Notes: generated by a model not told the origin, from the sequence alone. DNA of 64,000 nt from Rhizobium indicum (GCF_005862305.2 NZ_CP054026.1:228766-292765), one strand, 5' to 3'; counted from the stretch's first letter, positions 16,946 to 26,253 are shown. Numbers and translations: made by a program.

Positions 16946-17725
16946 ATGCCAGATCAACCCTTTCCTGCTCTTCGTGTCGATGATCTCCATAAAAGCTTCG
17001 GCTCGCAACAGGTTCTCAAGGGTATCTCGACGCAGGCCGAAAAGTCTGACGTGATTTCGATCATCGGCTCGTCGGGCTCCGGCAAGAGCACCTTTCTCAG
17101 ATGCATCAATTTCCTGGAAACGCCGGATCGCGGCCGCATTGCCGTGAACGGCGAGGAAATCGCGCTGAAGATGGGGCGGGGCGGCCGGCTGCAGCCGCGC
17201 AACTGGCGGCAGATCGAACGGATACGGATCGGACTGGGGATGGTCTTCCAGAGTTTCAATCTCTGGGCTCATCGTACAGTGCTGGAGAACGTCATCGAGG
17301 CGCCGGTGCACGTCATGGGCATTTCGCGGCGCGAAGCCATCGAAAAGGCCGAGGCCCTCCTCCACAAGGTCGGGCTCTTCGACAAGCGCGATGCCTATCC
17401 CGCTTTCCTCTCCGGCGGTCAGCAGCAACGCGCGGCGATTGCGAGAGCCCTCTGCGTCGACCCTGCCGTCATGCTGTTCGACGAGCCGACGTCGGCGCTC
17501 GATCCGGAGCTGGTCGGCGAGGTCCTGAAAGTCATCCGTGATCTCGCGGAAGAAGGCCGGACCATGCTGATAGTCACGCATGAAATGCGCTTCGCCCGCG
17601 ATGTCTCCAGCCGTGTTTTGTTCCTGCATCAGGGACGGATCGAGGAGGAAGGTCCGCCGGAGCAGATATTCGGCGCGCCCGTCAGCGCCCGCTGCCGGGA
17701 ATTCACCGGCCTCAGCGCCCATTGA
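16946..17725 (+). CDS. Polar amino acid ABC transporter ATP-binding protein (HisP/OccP type)
   Basis: 259-residue ATPase of the polar amino acid/opine class. It has Walker [10 protein letters not shown], the OccP-like stretch [20 protein letters not shown], signature [15 protein letters not shown], Walker [15 protein letters not shown] and H-loop [10 protein letters not shown]. It powers the two permeases encoded at 18559 and 19297. The start at 16946 gives the usual family length; an upstream ATG at 16874 would add 24 unlikely residues. First gene of a five-gene operon facing an Lrp-type regulator. Confidence 0.93.
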   Translation: MPDQPFPALRVDDLHKSFGSQQVLKGISTQAEKSDVISIIGSSGSGKSTFLRCINFLETPDRGRIAVNGEEIALKMGRGGRLQPRNWRQIERIRIGLGMVFQSFNLWAHRTVLENVIEAPVHVMGISRREAIEKAEALLHKVGLFDKRDAYPAFLSGGQQQRAAIARALCVDPAVMLFDEPTSALDPELVGEVLKVIRDLAEEGRTMLIVTHEMRFARDVSSRVLFLHQGRIEEEGPPEQIFGAPVSARCREFTGLSAH

Positions 17726-17772
17726 TGCACTCCGAACTCTCATCGCCAACACAAACCAGGAGAATCCTGCGA

Positions 17773-18546
17773 ATGAAACTGCTCCCCACACTGTTTGCCG
17801 GCGCGGCACTCGTGCTTTCTGCCGTCACCGCACAGGCCGAGGTCCGCTTCGGTGTCATGAACGAATCCTATCCGCCCTTCTTCGCCAAGGATGCCTCCGG
17901 CCAATGGCAGGGATGGGAGATCGACCTGATGAACGCTGTGTGCGAGGAGATGAAAGAGAAATGCTCGATCGTCGAAATTTCCTGGGATGGTCTCATTCCG
18001 GCTCTCCAGAGCAAGAAGTTCGACGTGATCTGGTCGTCGATGTCGAACACCGCGGAACGCTCGAAGGTGATCGACTTCACCGATAAATATTACAACACGC
18101 CGAGCACCTTGATCGGCCCCAAGGACCAGAAGCCGGGCGCCACTGCCGAGGACGTGAAAGGCAAGACCATCGGCATCCAGGTGTCGACGATCCAGTCGGA
18201 ATACTACAAGAAGTATTTCGCCGAGGCTGCCGAGGAAAAGACCTACCAAACGCTCGACGAAGCGTTCCAGGATCTCGCCTCCGGCCGTATCGACTATGTC
18301 TTCGGCGATTCACTGGCGCTCGACGCTTTCCTGAAAAGCGATGGCGGCAAGGATTGCTGCGCCAAGATGGGCGACGTTGCCGACGACAAGGAGATTCTCG
18401 GCGCCGGCGTTTCGGGCGGCCTGCGCAAGGAAGACACAGAGCTGAAGGCCAAGCTGAACACGGCGATCGCTGCCGTCCGTGCCAGTGGCCAGTATGACGC
18501 CATCAATAAGAAATACTTCGATTTCGACATCTACGGCGCAAAGTAA
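17773..18546 (+). CDS. Polar amino acid ABC transporter substrate-binding protein
   Basis: SBP_bac_3-family periplasmic protein of 257 residues. The signal peptide starts MKLLPTLFAGAALVLSAVTA and ends about QAE. The mature protein has the family opening RFGVMNESYPPFFAKD, the EIDLMNAVCEEM helix and the DGLIPALQSKKFDVIWSSMS motif. A Cys pair (DCCAKMGDV) lies late. It feeds the permease pair that follows. With an S-methyltransferase downstream, S-methylmethionine or a related amino acid is a plausible ligand (inference). Confidence 0.9.
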   Translation: MKLLPTLFAGAALVLSAVTAQAEVRFGVMNESYPPFFAKDASGQWQGWEIDLMNAVCEEMKEKCSIVEISWDGLIPALQSKKFDVIWSSMSNTAERSKVIDFTDKYYNTPSTLIGPKDQKPGATAEDVKGKTIGIQVSTIQSEYYKKYFAEAAEEKTYQTLDEAFQDLASGRIDYVFGDSLALDAFLKSDGGKDCCAKMGDVADDKEILGAGVSGGLRKEDTELKAKLNTAIAAVRASGQYDAINKKYFDFDIYGAK

Positions 18547-18558
18547 GCAGCCGCAACG

Positions 18559-19284
18559 ATGGCGACCACGCAACAAGGTATTCTGGACCTGCTGTCTCCC
18601 TATCCTCCGGGATGGGGCGGCGTTCTTTTGGCAGGTGCGGTCTCTACGGTTGCCATCTCGGCTTGCGCTTTCGCGATCGGCTTGCTGCTCGGCACGGGCG
18701 GCGCGCTGGGAAAGCTTTCGGGCAATCGCATCCTGCGCCTGCTGCTCGATCTCTATACCACGCTGATCCGCGCTGTTCCCGAGCTGATCCTGATCGTCGG
18801 GCTCTATTATGCCGGCACCGATGGCCTCAACCGGCTGCTCGCCGCGTTGGAGCTGCCGCCGGTCAATGTGAACGGCTTCGTCGCGGCCGTCGCCGTGCTC
18901 GGCTTCGTCCAGGGTGCCTACATGACGGAGGTGCTGCGAGGCGCGATCCTTGCCATTCCCGTCGGCCAGATCGAGGCCGCCAAGGCCTTCGGCATGGGGC
19001 CGGTGCTAAGGTTCCGCCGGGTCCTGCTGCCGGCGCTCCTGCCAAACGCGCTGCCGGGTCTTGCCAATCTGTGGATGTCGGTCACCAAGGACAGCGCGCT
19101 GGTGGCAGTCGTCGGCTACCAGGAACTGGCGCTCGCCACCCGTCTTGCCGGGGCAAGCACCAAGCATTACTTCGTCTTTTTCCTTGCTTCGGCCCTTCTC
19201 TATCTCGCCATCACGCTTGTTTCCAACGTCGTCTTCAAACTGATCGAGGGACGGGTACGGCGGGGGCAGCCGCGTCTTGCCTGA
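18559..19284 (+). CDS. Polar amino acid ABC transporter permease 1
   Basis: HisQ/OccQ-type inner-membrane permease, 241 residues, with about five membrane segments. The conserved EAA loop is GQIEAAKAFGMGPVLRFRRV followed by LLPALLPNALPGL. It pairs with the permease encoded 12 bases downstream to form a heterodimer driven by the ATPase at 16946. The ribosome site is weak. Confidence 0.9.
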   Translation: MATTQQGILDLLSPYPPGWGGVLLAGAVSTVAISACAFAIGLLLGTGGALGKLSGNRILRLLLDLYTTLIRAVPELILIVGLYYAGTDGLNRLLAALELPPVNVNGFVAAVAVLGFVQGAYMTEVLRGAILAIPVGQIEAAKAFGMGPVLRFRRVLLPALLPNALPGLANLWMSVTKDSALVAVVGYQELALATRLAGASTKHYFVFFLASALLYLAITLVSNVVFKLIEGRVRRGQPRLA

Positions 19285-19296
19285 AGAAAGCGCCCC

Positions 19297-19986
19297 ATGA
19301 ATTTCACCTGGATCTCTTCCTACTGGCCGCTGCTTCTGACCGGCGCCTGGCAGACTGTTTGCCTGCTGGTGATCTCCGTGGTGTTCGGCTTCGTCCTCGC
19401 CATAGGCCTCGCCTTCGCGCAGGTCAGCGGCGGCAGACTGACGCGGCTGCTCGCCCGTGGCTACTGCACCTTCTTCCGCGGTACGCCGCTGCTGATACAG
19501 CTGTGGCTTCTTTACTACGGGGTGGGTTCGCTGCTGCCGATGGTCCCCGGCATCCGCCAGAGCCTGTTCTGGCCGATTCTGCGCGAGGGCTTCTTCTTCG
19601 CCGCCGTCAGTTTTACCCTGAACTACGCAGCCTATGAGGCAGAGGTGTTGCGCGGCGCGCTGCTTGCCGTTCCCAAGGGCGAGCTCGAAGCGGGCCGGGC
19701 CTTCGGCCTGTCGCCCAGGATGCTGATCCGTCGCATCTGGCTGCCGCGCGCCATTCGCATCGCCCTGCCGACGATTGCAGGAGAGATCGTCATGCAGCTC
19801 AAAGCGACGCCGCTCGCCTTTACGGTGACGGTGATGGATCTCTATGCCGTGGCCAACAAGGTTCGGCAGGACACGCTGCTCGTCTATGAACCGCTGCTGG
19901 TCGTCACCTTCTTCTATCTCGCCCTGACCGCCGTCATCGCCCGCGTCTTCCGACGTCTCGAAGCGCAGGTGCCGGTTCGCCGCTAG
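19297..19986 (+). CDS. Polar amino acid ABC transporter permease 2
   Basis: HisM/OccM-type permease of 229 residues. It has FRGTPLLIQLWLLYYG near the first third and the EAA loop GELEAGRAFGLSPRMLIRRI followed by WLPRAIRIALPTIAGE. It completes the importer made by the preceding three genes. GAAGAAAG lies upstream of the ATG. Confidence 0.9.
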   Translation: MNFTWISSYWPLLLTGAWQTVCLLVISVVFGFVLAIGLAFAQVSGGRLTRLLARGYCTFFRGTPLLIQLWLLYYGVGSLLPMVPGIRQSLFWPILREGFFFAAVSFTLNYAAYEAEVLRGALLAVPKGELEAGRAFGLSPRMLIRRIWLPRAIRIALPTIAGEIVMQLKATPLAFTVTVMDLYAVANKVRQDTLLVYEPLLVVTFFYLALTAVIARVFRRLEAQVPVRR

Positions 19987-20108
19987 GCCGACGGGAAAAG
20001 AGACTGGTCATGAGTTCCTTCACGCACGAACCACATACATCTCGCCCACCTTGTTATGCAAAAGCCCGCCGCCGCTGACGGCGCGACAGTATGAATGGAG
20101 ACCTCTTC

Positions 20109-21017
20109 ATGAGCACGATGCGAATTCTCGATGGCGGCATGAGCCGCGAACTGTTGCGGCTGGGCGCCGAGCTGAAACAACCGGAATGGTCGGCATTGGC
20201 GCTGATCAATGCGCCGGATATCGTCCGTAGGGTACACCAGGAATTCATCGTCGCCGGCTCTGAGGTCGTTACGACAAACAGCTACGCGCTCGTACCCTTT
20301 CATATCGGTGAAGACCGGTTCCAGAACGAGGGGGCAGAGCTGATGCGCCTCGCCGGTCGCCTAGCGCGCGAGGCGGCCGATGCGGCCACGGATCGCAAGG
20401 TGCTGGTTGCCGGCTCGCTGCCGCCGATCTTCGGCTCATACGAGCCGCAGAACTTTCAGCCTTCACGGGTGCAGGATTATCTCGATGTGCTTGTCGAAAA
20501 TCTTTCTCCCTTCGTCGATATATGGCTCGGCGAGACATTGAGCCTGATCGCCGAGGCAGAGGCTGTCCGCAAGGCGGTGGCGACGTCAGGCAAACCGTTC
20601 TGGATTTCGTTCACGTTGGCAGATGACGAGGCAGCGATAAGGGGCGGCGAACCGAAGCTGCGCTCCGAAGAAAGGGTCGAGGACGCGGCATCCTGGGTGG
20701 CCTCATCGGGCGCCGAAGCCCTCTTGTTCAATTGCAGCAAGCCTGAGGTCATGCAGGCGGCCGTGGAGACGGCAGCGCGCGTGTTCCGGAAAATGGACGC
20801 GCGCATCGAAATCGGCGTCTATGCCAATGCCTTCGAAGGGGAACAGGGCGAGGCAGCGGCAAATGAAGGCCTGCATGAGACCCGCAACGATCTGAATGAC
20901 GATGCCTATTCGCGCTATGCCTGCTCCTGGGCTGAGGCCGGTGCGACGATCATCGGCGGCTGCTGCGGTATCGGCGCCGCCCATATCCATCGGCTCAAGA
21001 AGACGCTTTTGGGTTGA
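20109..21017 (+). CDS. Homocysteine S-methyltransferase-family protein
   Basis: 302-residue TIM-barrel enzyme of the MmuM/homocysteine S-methyltransferase family, which moves a methyl group from S-methylmethionine or SAM to homocysteine using zinc. The metal ligands are all present: Cys209 in LLFNCSKP and Cys285/Cys286 in IIGGCCGIG. It also has the N-terminal ILDGGMSRELLRLG motif. The start at 20109 has GGAG 8 bases upstream. It is the last gene of the amino acid importer operon, suggesting salvage of an S-methylated amino acid (inference). Confidence 0.85.
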   Translation: MSTMRILDGGMSRELLRLGAELKQPEWSALALINAPDIVRRVHQEFIVAGSEVVTTNSYALVPFHIGEDRFQNEGAELMRLAGRLAREAADAATDRKVLVAGSLPPIFGSYEPQNFQPSRVQDYLDVLVENLSPFVDIWLGETLSLIAEAEAVRKAVATSGKPFWISFTLADDEAAIRGGEPKLRSEERVEDAASWVASSGAEALLFNCSKPEVMQAAVETAARVFRKMDARIEIGVYANAFEGEQGEAAANEGLHETRNDLNDDAYSRYACSWAEAGATIIGGCCGIGAAHIHRLKKTLLG

Positions 21018-21046
21018 GGCGGCAAGGCGGTTACGCCGCCGCAATG

Positions 21047-21601
21047 CTATTCAGCTTTCGCCGCCGTATTCTGGAGCTCAAGGAGAAGGTCGATCAACTT
21101 CGGGGCCATCTCCCTGATTTCCGAAAGATGGACGGCGCTCAGTCGCGTCAGAAGCGCATCCGCCTTGTCCGTCAGGAGAACCGTCTGGCGGCGCCTGTCG
21201 GCCGGATCGGCATGACGTTCGACCAGTCCGGCATCCGACAGCCGCCCGACAAGCTCGGTCGCCGTATGCGGCGCGATGATCAGCCGCTCGGCCAGCATGC
21301 CGATGGTCATGGCTTCGCCGCGTTGTCCCTTGATCGCCAAAAGGGTCTGATGCTGCTGCGGGGGCAATCCTTCCGACTGGGCGGCAGAGGCGCTGAAGTC
21401 CATGAACTGGCGAAGGGCGAATCGGAGGTCGGCGAGAGCTTCGTAATCCTCTTGCCTCAGCGGCGGCGCGGTCTTCTTCAAAGCACTTCTCCTCTGCCGC
21501 AACGGCTGCCAGGGTCGGCAGCCCATGCCGCCATCATCGAATAGATGGGCAGTCGCCAGCCGGTCAAGTGAGGCATCTTCATGGGACATTTTCGCCTTCA
21601 T
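21047..21601 (-). CDS. MarR-family transcriptional regulator
   Basis: 184-residue winged-helix regulator. The core reads LPPQQHQTLLAIKGQRGEAM, then TIGMLAERLIIAPHTATELVGRL (recognition region) and VERHADPADRRRQTVLLT (wing). About 50 extra N-terminal residues precede the usual MarR core. The start could also be the ATG at 21589, which has AAGG 5 bases upstream. It is divergent from the ClC channel gene, with a clear palindrome between them, so it probably represses itself and the channel. The same frame stays open far upstream over the ClC gene, but that part is not coding. Confidence 0.85.
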   Translation of the reverse strand: MKAKMSHEDASLDRLATAHLFDDGGMGCRPWQPLRQRRSALKKTAPPLRQEDYEALADLRFALRQFMDFSASAAQSEGLPPQQHQTLLAIKGQRGEAMTIGMLAERLIIAPHTATELVGRLSDAGLVERHADPADRRRQTVLLTDKADALLTRLSAVHLSEIREMAPKLIDLLLELQNTAAKAE

Positions 21602-21618
21602 GCTTTCACCCATTGATT

Positions 21619-21637
21619 TATATCGTATCACGATATA
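21619..21637. promoter_or_regulatory. Candidate MarR operator
   Basis: Perfect inverted repeat TATATCG-TATCA-CGATATA (7-bp arms, 5-base spacer) in the 81-bp gap between the divergent marR-type and ClC genes. Length and position are typical of an autoregulatory MarR site that would control both genes. Confidence 0.65.
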
Positions 21638-21682
21638 TTGACGCGCCTCAAGCGTATCCATTCCGGCGTAGCAGAGGCTTCC

Positions 21683-23497
21683 ATGGCGCAGCATCCACCA
21701 AACAACCGGCCGCACGATTTCACCGGCGGTCTTTCCCGGCGCGAGGCCGGCGATTTCACCACCGACAGGCGGGTCCTCCTCCTGGTCGGCATGTCCATCA
21801 TTGTCGGCACCGCCGGCGCGTTTGCCGCCTGGTGTCTCGTCAGCCTCATCGCGCTGGTGACGAATGTCATCTGGTTCGGGGAGATCGGCATCCAGCCCGC
21901 CTCTCTGGCTGCCATGCCACGCTCGCTGTGGGTGGTGCTGGTTCCGCCGCTGGGTGGACTTGTCATCGGACTGATGGCCCGTTTCGGGTCGGAGAAGATC
22001 CGCGGCCACGGCATTCCCGAGGCGATCGAGGCCATCCTGATCGGTGGCAGCCGGATGTCGCCGAAGGTCGCGGTCCTCAAGCCGCTGTCGTCGGCAATCT
22101 CTATCGGAACCGGCGGCCCGTTTGGCGCCGAGGGGCCGATCATCATGACCGGCGGTGCGATCGGATCGCTGTTCGCGCAATTCTTTCACATGAGCGCTGC
22201 CGAGCGGAAGACGCTGCTCGTCGCTGGTGCGGCCGCCGGCATGACGGCCATCTTTGGTTCGCCGATCGCCGCGGTCATGCTGGCGGTCGAACTGCTGTTG
22301 TTCGAATGGAAGCCGCGCAGCTTCATTCCGGTCGCCGTTGCCGCCTGCGTGTCGATCTGCTGGCGTCCGCTGCTGTTCGGTGTAGGCCCGCTGTTCCCGA
22401 CCCACTTCCAGGTGGCCTTGCCCTGGTGGGGTATTTTTGCCTGCGCGGCGATGGGGATCATTTCCGGTCTGCAATCGGGATTGCTGACGACGCTGCTCTA
22501 CCGGATCGAGGACCTGTTCGAAGCCTTGCCGATCCACTGGATGTGGTGGCCGGCACTCGGCGGTCTCGTCATCGGTCTCGGCGGCCTGATCGAACCGCGG
22601 GCAATGGGCGTCGGCTACGACATCATCGATGGCTTGCTCAACAACCGGCTGCTTGCCCCGGCGGTGATGTCGATCCTGCTGGTGAAGACCATCATCTGGC
22701 TGTTTGCCCTGTCGTCGGGCACCTCCGGTGGCGTCCTCGCGCCACTTCTCATCTTCGGCGGGGCTCTCGGATGGCTGGTCGGCCTTGTCATGCCGGGCAA
22801 CGATCCCGGCTTCTGGGCGCTGCTCGGAATGGCGGCGATGATGGGCGGAACCATGCGTGCGCCGCTGACGGGAACCTTCTTTGCGATGGAAATCACTGGT
22901 GACGTCAGCACGCTCGTTCCGCTGCTTGCGGCAACCGTGGTGGCCTATGCCGTCACGGTCCTGCTGCTGCGCCGCTCGATCCTCACCGAGAAGATCGCCC
23001 GCCGCGGCCAGCACATCACCCGCGAATATGGCGTCGACCCGTTCGAACTGTCGCGCGCAAGGGAGATCATGATCAGCGATGTCGATACTCTTCCCGTCAC
23101 CATGACTGTGGGAGAAGCGTGCGATTTCTTCGCCTCGCAGCAGAAAACGCACCGGATCTATCCGGTGGTCGATGCAGCAGGCAGGCTAGCCGGCGTCGTA
23201 TCGAGAGCCGACGCTTTGCTCTGGCAGGGGAATCCGAACCTCGCCAGTCAGACGCTTGCGGAAAACGTGACGGACGGTTCCGTTCCGGTGGGACATCCCG
23301 ATGATACGGTCGCGTTCATCGCCGATCTGATGCTGTCGACCGGCGACGGACGCATTCCGATCGTCGATCCGACCTCAGGGAAATTGTGCGGCCTGATCGC
23401 CCGCAAGGATCTGCTGCGGCTGCGCAGTTCCTACAGGTCGGCGGAACTGGATCGGCGTCCGTATCTCACCGCCGGCTCGAAGAGCAAGTCGCGGTAG
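21683..23497 (+). CDS. ClC-family chloride channel/transporter with CBS domains
   Basis: 604-residue membrane protein with about ten to twelve hydrophobic segments followed by a cytoplasmic CBS pair. The chloride-selectivity motifs are recognisable in family variants: GHGIPEA (for GSGIP), GAEGPIIMTGG holding the gating Glu (for GREGP), and GTSGGVLAPLL (for GGxFxP). The CBS domains run from about residue 455 (ISDVDTLPVTMTVGEA) to near the end (DGRIPIVDP, LCGLIARKDLLRL). AGAGG lies 5 bases before this ATG; a TTG 45 bases upstream is less likely. It is divergent from a MarR regulator. Confidence 0.92.
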   Translation: MAQHPPNNRPHDFTGGLSRREAGDFTTDRRVLLLVGMSIIVGTAGAFAAWCLVSLIALVTNVIWFGEIGIQPASLAAMPRSLWVVLVPPLGGLVIGLMARFGSEKIRGHGIPEAIEAILIGGSRMSPKVAVLKPLSSAISIGTGGPFGAEGPIIMTGGAIGSLFAQFFHMSAAERKTLLVAGAAAGMTAIFGSPIAAVMLAVELLLFEWKPRSFIPVAVAACVSICWRPLLFGVGPLFPTHFQVALPWWGIFACAAMGIISGLQSGLLTTLLYRIEDLFEALPIHWMWWPALGGLVIGLGGLIEPRAMGVGYDIIDGLLNNRLLAPAVMSILLVKTIIWLFALSSGTSGGVLAPLLIFGGALGWLVGLVMPGNDPGFWALLGMAAMMGGTMRAPLTGTFFAMEITGDVSTLVPLLAATVVAYAVTVLLLRRSILTEKIARRGQHITREYGVDPFELSRAREIMISDVDTLPVTMTVGEACDFFASQQKTHRIYPVVDAAGRLAGVVSRADALLWQGNPNLASQTLAENVTDGSVPVGHPDDTVAFIADLMLSTGDGRIPIVDPTSGKLCGLIARKDLLRLRSSYRSAELDRRPYLTAGSKSKSR

Positions 23498-23536
23498 CGG
23501 TCCGCGGGCGTCCTCCGCATCGCTACTGCTACTGCC

Positions 23537-23570
23537 GCGCGCCGCATGGATCAGGTCTCATGCGGCGCGC
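23537..23570. terminator. Hairpin between convergent ClC and ABC genes
   Basis: Perfect 12-bp arms GCGCGCCGCATG/CATGCGGCGCGC with a 10-base loop between two convergent genes. There is no T run on either side, but the stem could block read-through in both directions. Confidence 0.5.
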
Positions 23571-23587
23571 GCTGACGCTTGAAGACT

Positions 23588-24358
23588 TCAGTGCAGTCCG
23601 AACAGGTTCAGCAACTCCTCGCGGTGTCGAACGAATTCCGGTGCGCTGCGGTCGCGAGGACGGGGCAGATCGATTTCGATCAGACGCGGCTCGCCGCCCC
23701 TTTCCCGTGGCAGGATCAGGATCCTGTCGGCCAGGTAGATCGCCTCCTCGAGATCATGGGTAACGAGAATGGTCGTCACATCCTCATCGCGCCAGATCCG
23801 TGCGAGTTCCTGCTGCATGCCGATCTTGGTCATCGCGTCGAGCGCGCCGAGCGGTTCGTCGAGCAGCAGGATCTCGGGCTGGACGGCCAGAGCCCGGGCG
23901 ATGCCGACGCGCTGGGCCATGCCGCCCGACAGCTGCCGGGGATAGGCAGCCTCGAACTGCTGCAGGCCGACGAGCTTGACATAATGGCGCGCCCGCCCCC
24001 TCGCCTGCTCACGCGACAGGCCGCTAGTTTCCAGCCCGAAGGAGACATTGTCGAGCACGGTCAGCCAGGGCAGAAGGCGCGGTTCCTGAAAGATGACGGC
24101 GCGCTCTGTGCCGACGCCTCGCACCGCCTTTCCATCGACGAGAACCTCTCCCGTGTCGGAATCCTCAAGACCTGCCAGAACTCTGAGCAGGGTCGTCTTG
24201 CCCGAGCCGCTGGCGCCGACGATGGCGAGGCTTTCGCCGGAGCGGACGTGGAGGTTGATATCCCTGAGAACCTGTAGAGGTGTCCCGTTCAACCTGTAGG
24301 ATTTGGAAAGGTGACGGATCGTCACCTCCCCGCGACGCGTGTCCTCAGCGATGCTCAT
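23588..24358 (-). CDS. Nitrate/sulfonate/taurine-type ABC transporter ATP-binding protein
   Basis: SsuB/TauB-family ATPase of about 256 residues. It has Walker A GASGSGKTT, Q-loop QEPRLLPWL, signature LSGGMAQRVGIARAL, Walker B ILLLDEPLGALDAMT and H-loop THDLEEA. Three ATGs lie in tandem; the third (24358) has the best spacing from GAGGA (6 bases), so I chose it over 24364. It is the last gene of a four-gene organosulfur operon on the minus strand. Confidence 0.92.
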   Translation of the reverse strand: MSIAEDTRRGEVTIRHLSKSYRLNGTPLQVLRDINLHVRSGESLAIVGASGSGKTTLLRVLAGLEDSDTGEVLVDGKAVRGVGTERAVIFQEPRLLPWLTVLDNVSFGLETSGLSREQARGRARHYVKLVGLQQFEAAYPRQLSGGMAQRVGIARALAVQPEILLLDEPLGALDAMTKIGMQQELARIWRDEDVTTILVTHDLEEAIYLADRILILPRERGGEPRLIEIDLPRPRDRSAPEFVRHREELLNLFGLH

Positions 24359-24367
24359 CATCATTCC

Positions 24368-25351
24368 TCAGTTGCTTGCCGGCTTGGCGTCGACGGTCAA
24401 GAGGATGTCCTTGGCGGCCAGCTGGCCCTGCTTCAGCTTGCCTTCGCGAACCAGGACGTCGATCCAGAACTGGATGTCGCGCTCGACCGGCAGGCCGCCG
24501 GCGCGCACCCCATAACCTCGGAAGTACTGTGCGATATCAGCGTTCTCACCACGCTCGCTGAGCGCCTTGGCCAGGATCTTCTTGGTTTCCTCCGGATGCT
24601 CGCGGGCGTAATCGAGAGCACGAGCCGACTGCTCGACGAATATCTTTGCAGCTTCAGGATGCTCGCGAGCGAAATCACGGCGCAAGACCACGAAGCCCCC
24701 GGCGATGTCTCCAAGCACGTCGGTATCGTCGAAAATCGGACGCAGGCCGCCATTCTTCAGCGCAGCTCCCTCGAAGGTCGTCTGCCAGTAGCCGAAGGCG
24801 GCAATATCGACCTGCTTGGAGCGCAGCACCTGCTCGAGCTGCGGCCCGGGAACGACAAGCTGATTGGCTGCGTCCGCCGGCAGGCCGACGGAATGCAAGG
24901 CTTCGCGGATGGTGTAGTCGAGATGCGCGCCGAGTGTATTGACCGCGATGCTCTTGCCGGCAATGTCCTTGATACTCTTGATCGGGCTGTCCTCCAGCAC
25001 GTAGAAGGTCGACTGCACCTCGTTATTGATGCCGTTTGAGGGATAGGCCGCGACGAAATCATTGCCGCCGATGATCGAATTCAGGACGGCGGAAGTTGCG
25101 GCGCTGCCGATCTCGACATCACCCGATGCCAGAGCGATCAAGGAGGCTGGGCCGCCCTGGGCGTAGCCGACATTTTCGAGCGTGATGCCCGTTCCGTCGA
25201 AATAGCCGAGTTCGGCAGCGAGTTCATGGGCGGCAAGACCACCCTGGCTGGCGAGATAGCGCAGCTTCACCGTATCGGCCGCCGCGGCGGGTGAGGTTAG
25301 GCCGAGAGCGATCACTGCCGGCAGGAGAAGGTGGCGGGGATGGAATGTCAT
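24368..25351 (-). CDS. Sulfonate-type ABC transporter substrate-binding protein
   Basis: SsuA/NMT1-like periplasmic protein of 327 residues. The signal peptide begins MTFHPRHLLLPAVIALGLTS and ends about PAAAADT. Family stretches: LRYLASQGGLAAHELAAELG, ALASGDVEIGSAATSAVL, and DIAAFGYWQTTFEGAALKNGG. AAAGG lies 9 bases before the chosen ATG; the open frame extends further upstream without signal-like sequence. It lies between the permease and ATPase genes of the operon. Confidence 0.88.
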   Translation of the reverse strand: MTFHPRHLLLPAVIALGLTSPAAAADTVKLRYLASQGGLAAHELAAELGYFDGTGITLENVGYAQGGPASLIALASGDVEIGSAATSAVLNSIIGGNDFVAAYPSNGINNEVQSTFYVLEDSPIKSIKDIAGKSIAVNTLGAHLDYTIREALHSVGLPADAANQLVVPGPQLEQVLRSKQVDIAAFGYWQTTFEGAALKNGGLRPIFDDTDVLGDIAGGFVVLRRDFAREHPEAAKIFVEQSARALDYAREHPEETKKILAKALSERGENADIAQYFRGYGVRAGGLPVERDIQFWIDVLVREGKLKQGQLAAKDILLTVDAKPASN

Positions 25352-25391
25352 CTGGTGGGACCTTTCGGAAGAGGAAAATCGGGAAAGCAGG

Positions 25392-26243
25392 TCAGCGGCT
25401 CGGCTGAGACCAGCGGCAGAGACGGCGCTGCAAGAGAACGAGCAAGGCATTGGCGGCAAGCCCGAGGAAGGCGAGCAGAAGGATCGCCGCAAACATCAGC
25501 GGGATCTGGAAATTGTACTGGGCATTCATCACCTGGAAGCCGATGCCCTTGTTGGCGCCGATCATCTCGGCGGCAATCAACAGCAGAAGCGCAGTCGTCG
25601 CCGAAAGACGCAGGCCGACAAAGATCGCCGGTACCGACGCCGGCAGGATGACGCGGCGGAAGATGGTCAGCGGTCCGGCGCCATAGGTCCGCGCCATCTC
25701 GATGAGCTTCTTGTCCACTTCCTTGACGCCGCCGATCGTGGCGAGCAGCACCGGAAACAGTGTGGCCCAGAAGATCACGAAGATCTTCGATGTTTCGCCG
25801 AGGCCGAGCAGCAGGATGAAGACCGGGTAGAGCGCCAGCGCCGAGGTCTGGCGGAAGAGCTGCAGGATCGGATCGAGCGCCTGTTCGACCGCACGAACCT
25901 GGCCCATGAACAGGCCGAGCGGAATGCCGATCACCACGGCAAAAGCGAAGGCGGTTCCGGATCGCTGCAGACTGATGGCGATATCATCGAGCAGCGCGCC
26001 GTTGGCAAGATTGGTCCAAAGAGCGGACAGGATAACGTCCAGGGGCGGGAAGATGGCGGGATTGACCCAGCCTCTGGTGCTCGACACCTGCCAGAACACG
26101 AGGAAGCCGATGAGAAGGCCGTAGCGCGGCAAAAGCGATGCGAGCACCCCGCGCAGATGCGAGGCGAGAGTGGAAATATTGCTTTCGCTGCTCTTCAGGC
26201 GGCCGAAGCTTCGCGGAAGAGTCTGGTTGATTTCATAGGACAT
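25392..26243 (-). CDS. Sulfonate-type ABC transporter permease
   Basis: SsuC-family inner-membrane permease, 283 residues, about six membrane segments. The EAA loop is KKLIEMARTYGAGPLTIFRR followed by VILPASVPAIFVGLRL. The start at 26243 has GAGGAG at 6 bases. It is only 10 bases downstream of the monooxygenase gene. With the binding protein and ATPase that follow, it forms a second sulfonate-class importer, a parallel of the one at 4405-7079. Confidence 0.9.
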   Translation of the reverse strand: MSYEINQTLPRSFGRLKSSESNISTLASHLRGVLASLLPRYGLLIGFLVFWQVSSTRGWVNPAIFPPLDVILSALWTNLANGALLDDIAISLQRSGTAFAFAVVIGIPLGLFMGQVRAVEQALDPILQLFRQTSALALYPVFILLLGLGETSKIFVIFWATLFPVLLATIGGVKEVDKKLIEMARTYGAGPLTIFRRVILPASVPAIFVGLRLSATTALLLLIAAEMIGANKGIGFQVMNAQYNFQIPLMFAAILLLAFLGLAANALLVLLQRRLCRWSQPSR

Positions 26244-26253
26244 CGACCGCTCC

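Noticed and set aside
19987..20108. Riboswitch or leader peptide before the homocysteine methyltransferase gene
   Set aside because: I could not find a SAM-riboswitch core. A 22-codon frame starting near 20010 lacks a properly spaced ribosome site.
21602..23152. Long minus-strand open frame running through the ClC gene and joined in frame to the MarR regulator
   Set aside because: The upstream part is Arg/His/Asp/Gln-rich with no recognisable family and lies antisense to a clear ClC-CBS protein. Only the last 184 codons encode the MarR regulator.
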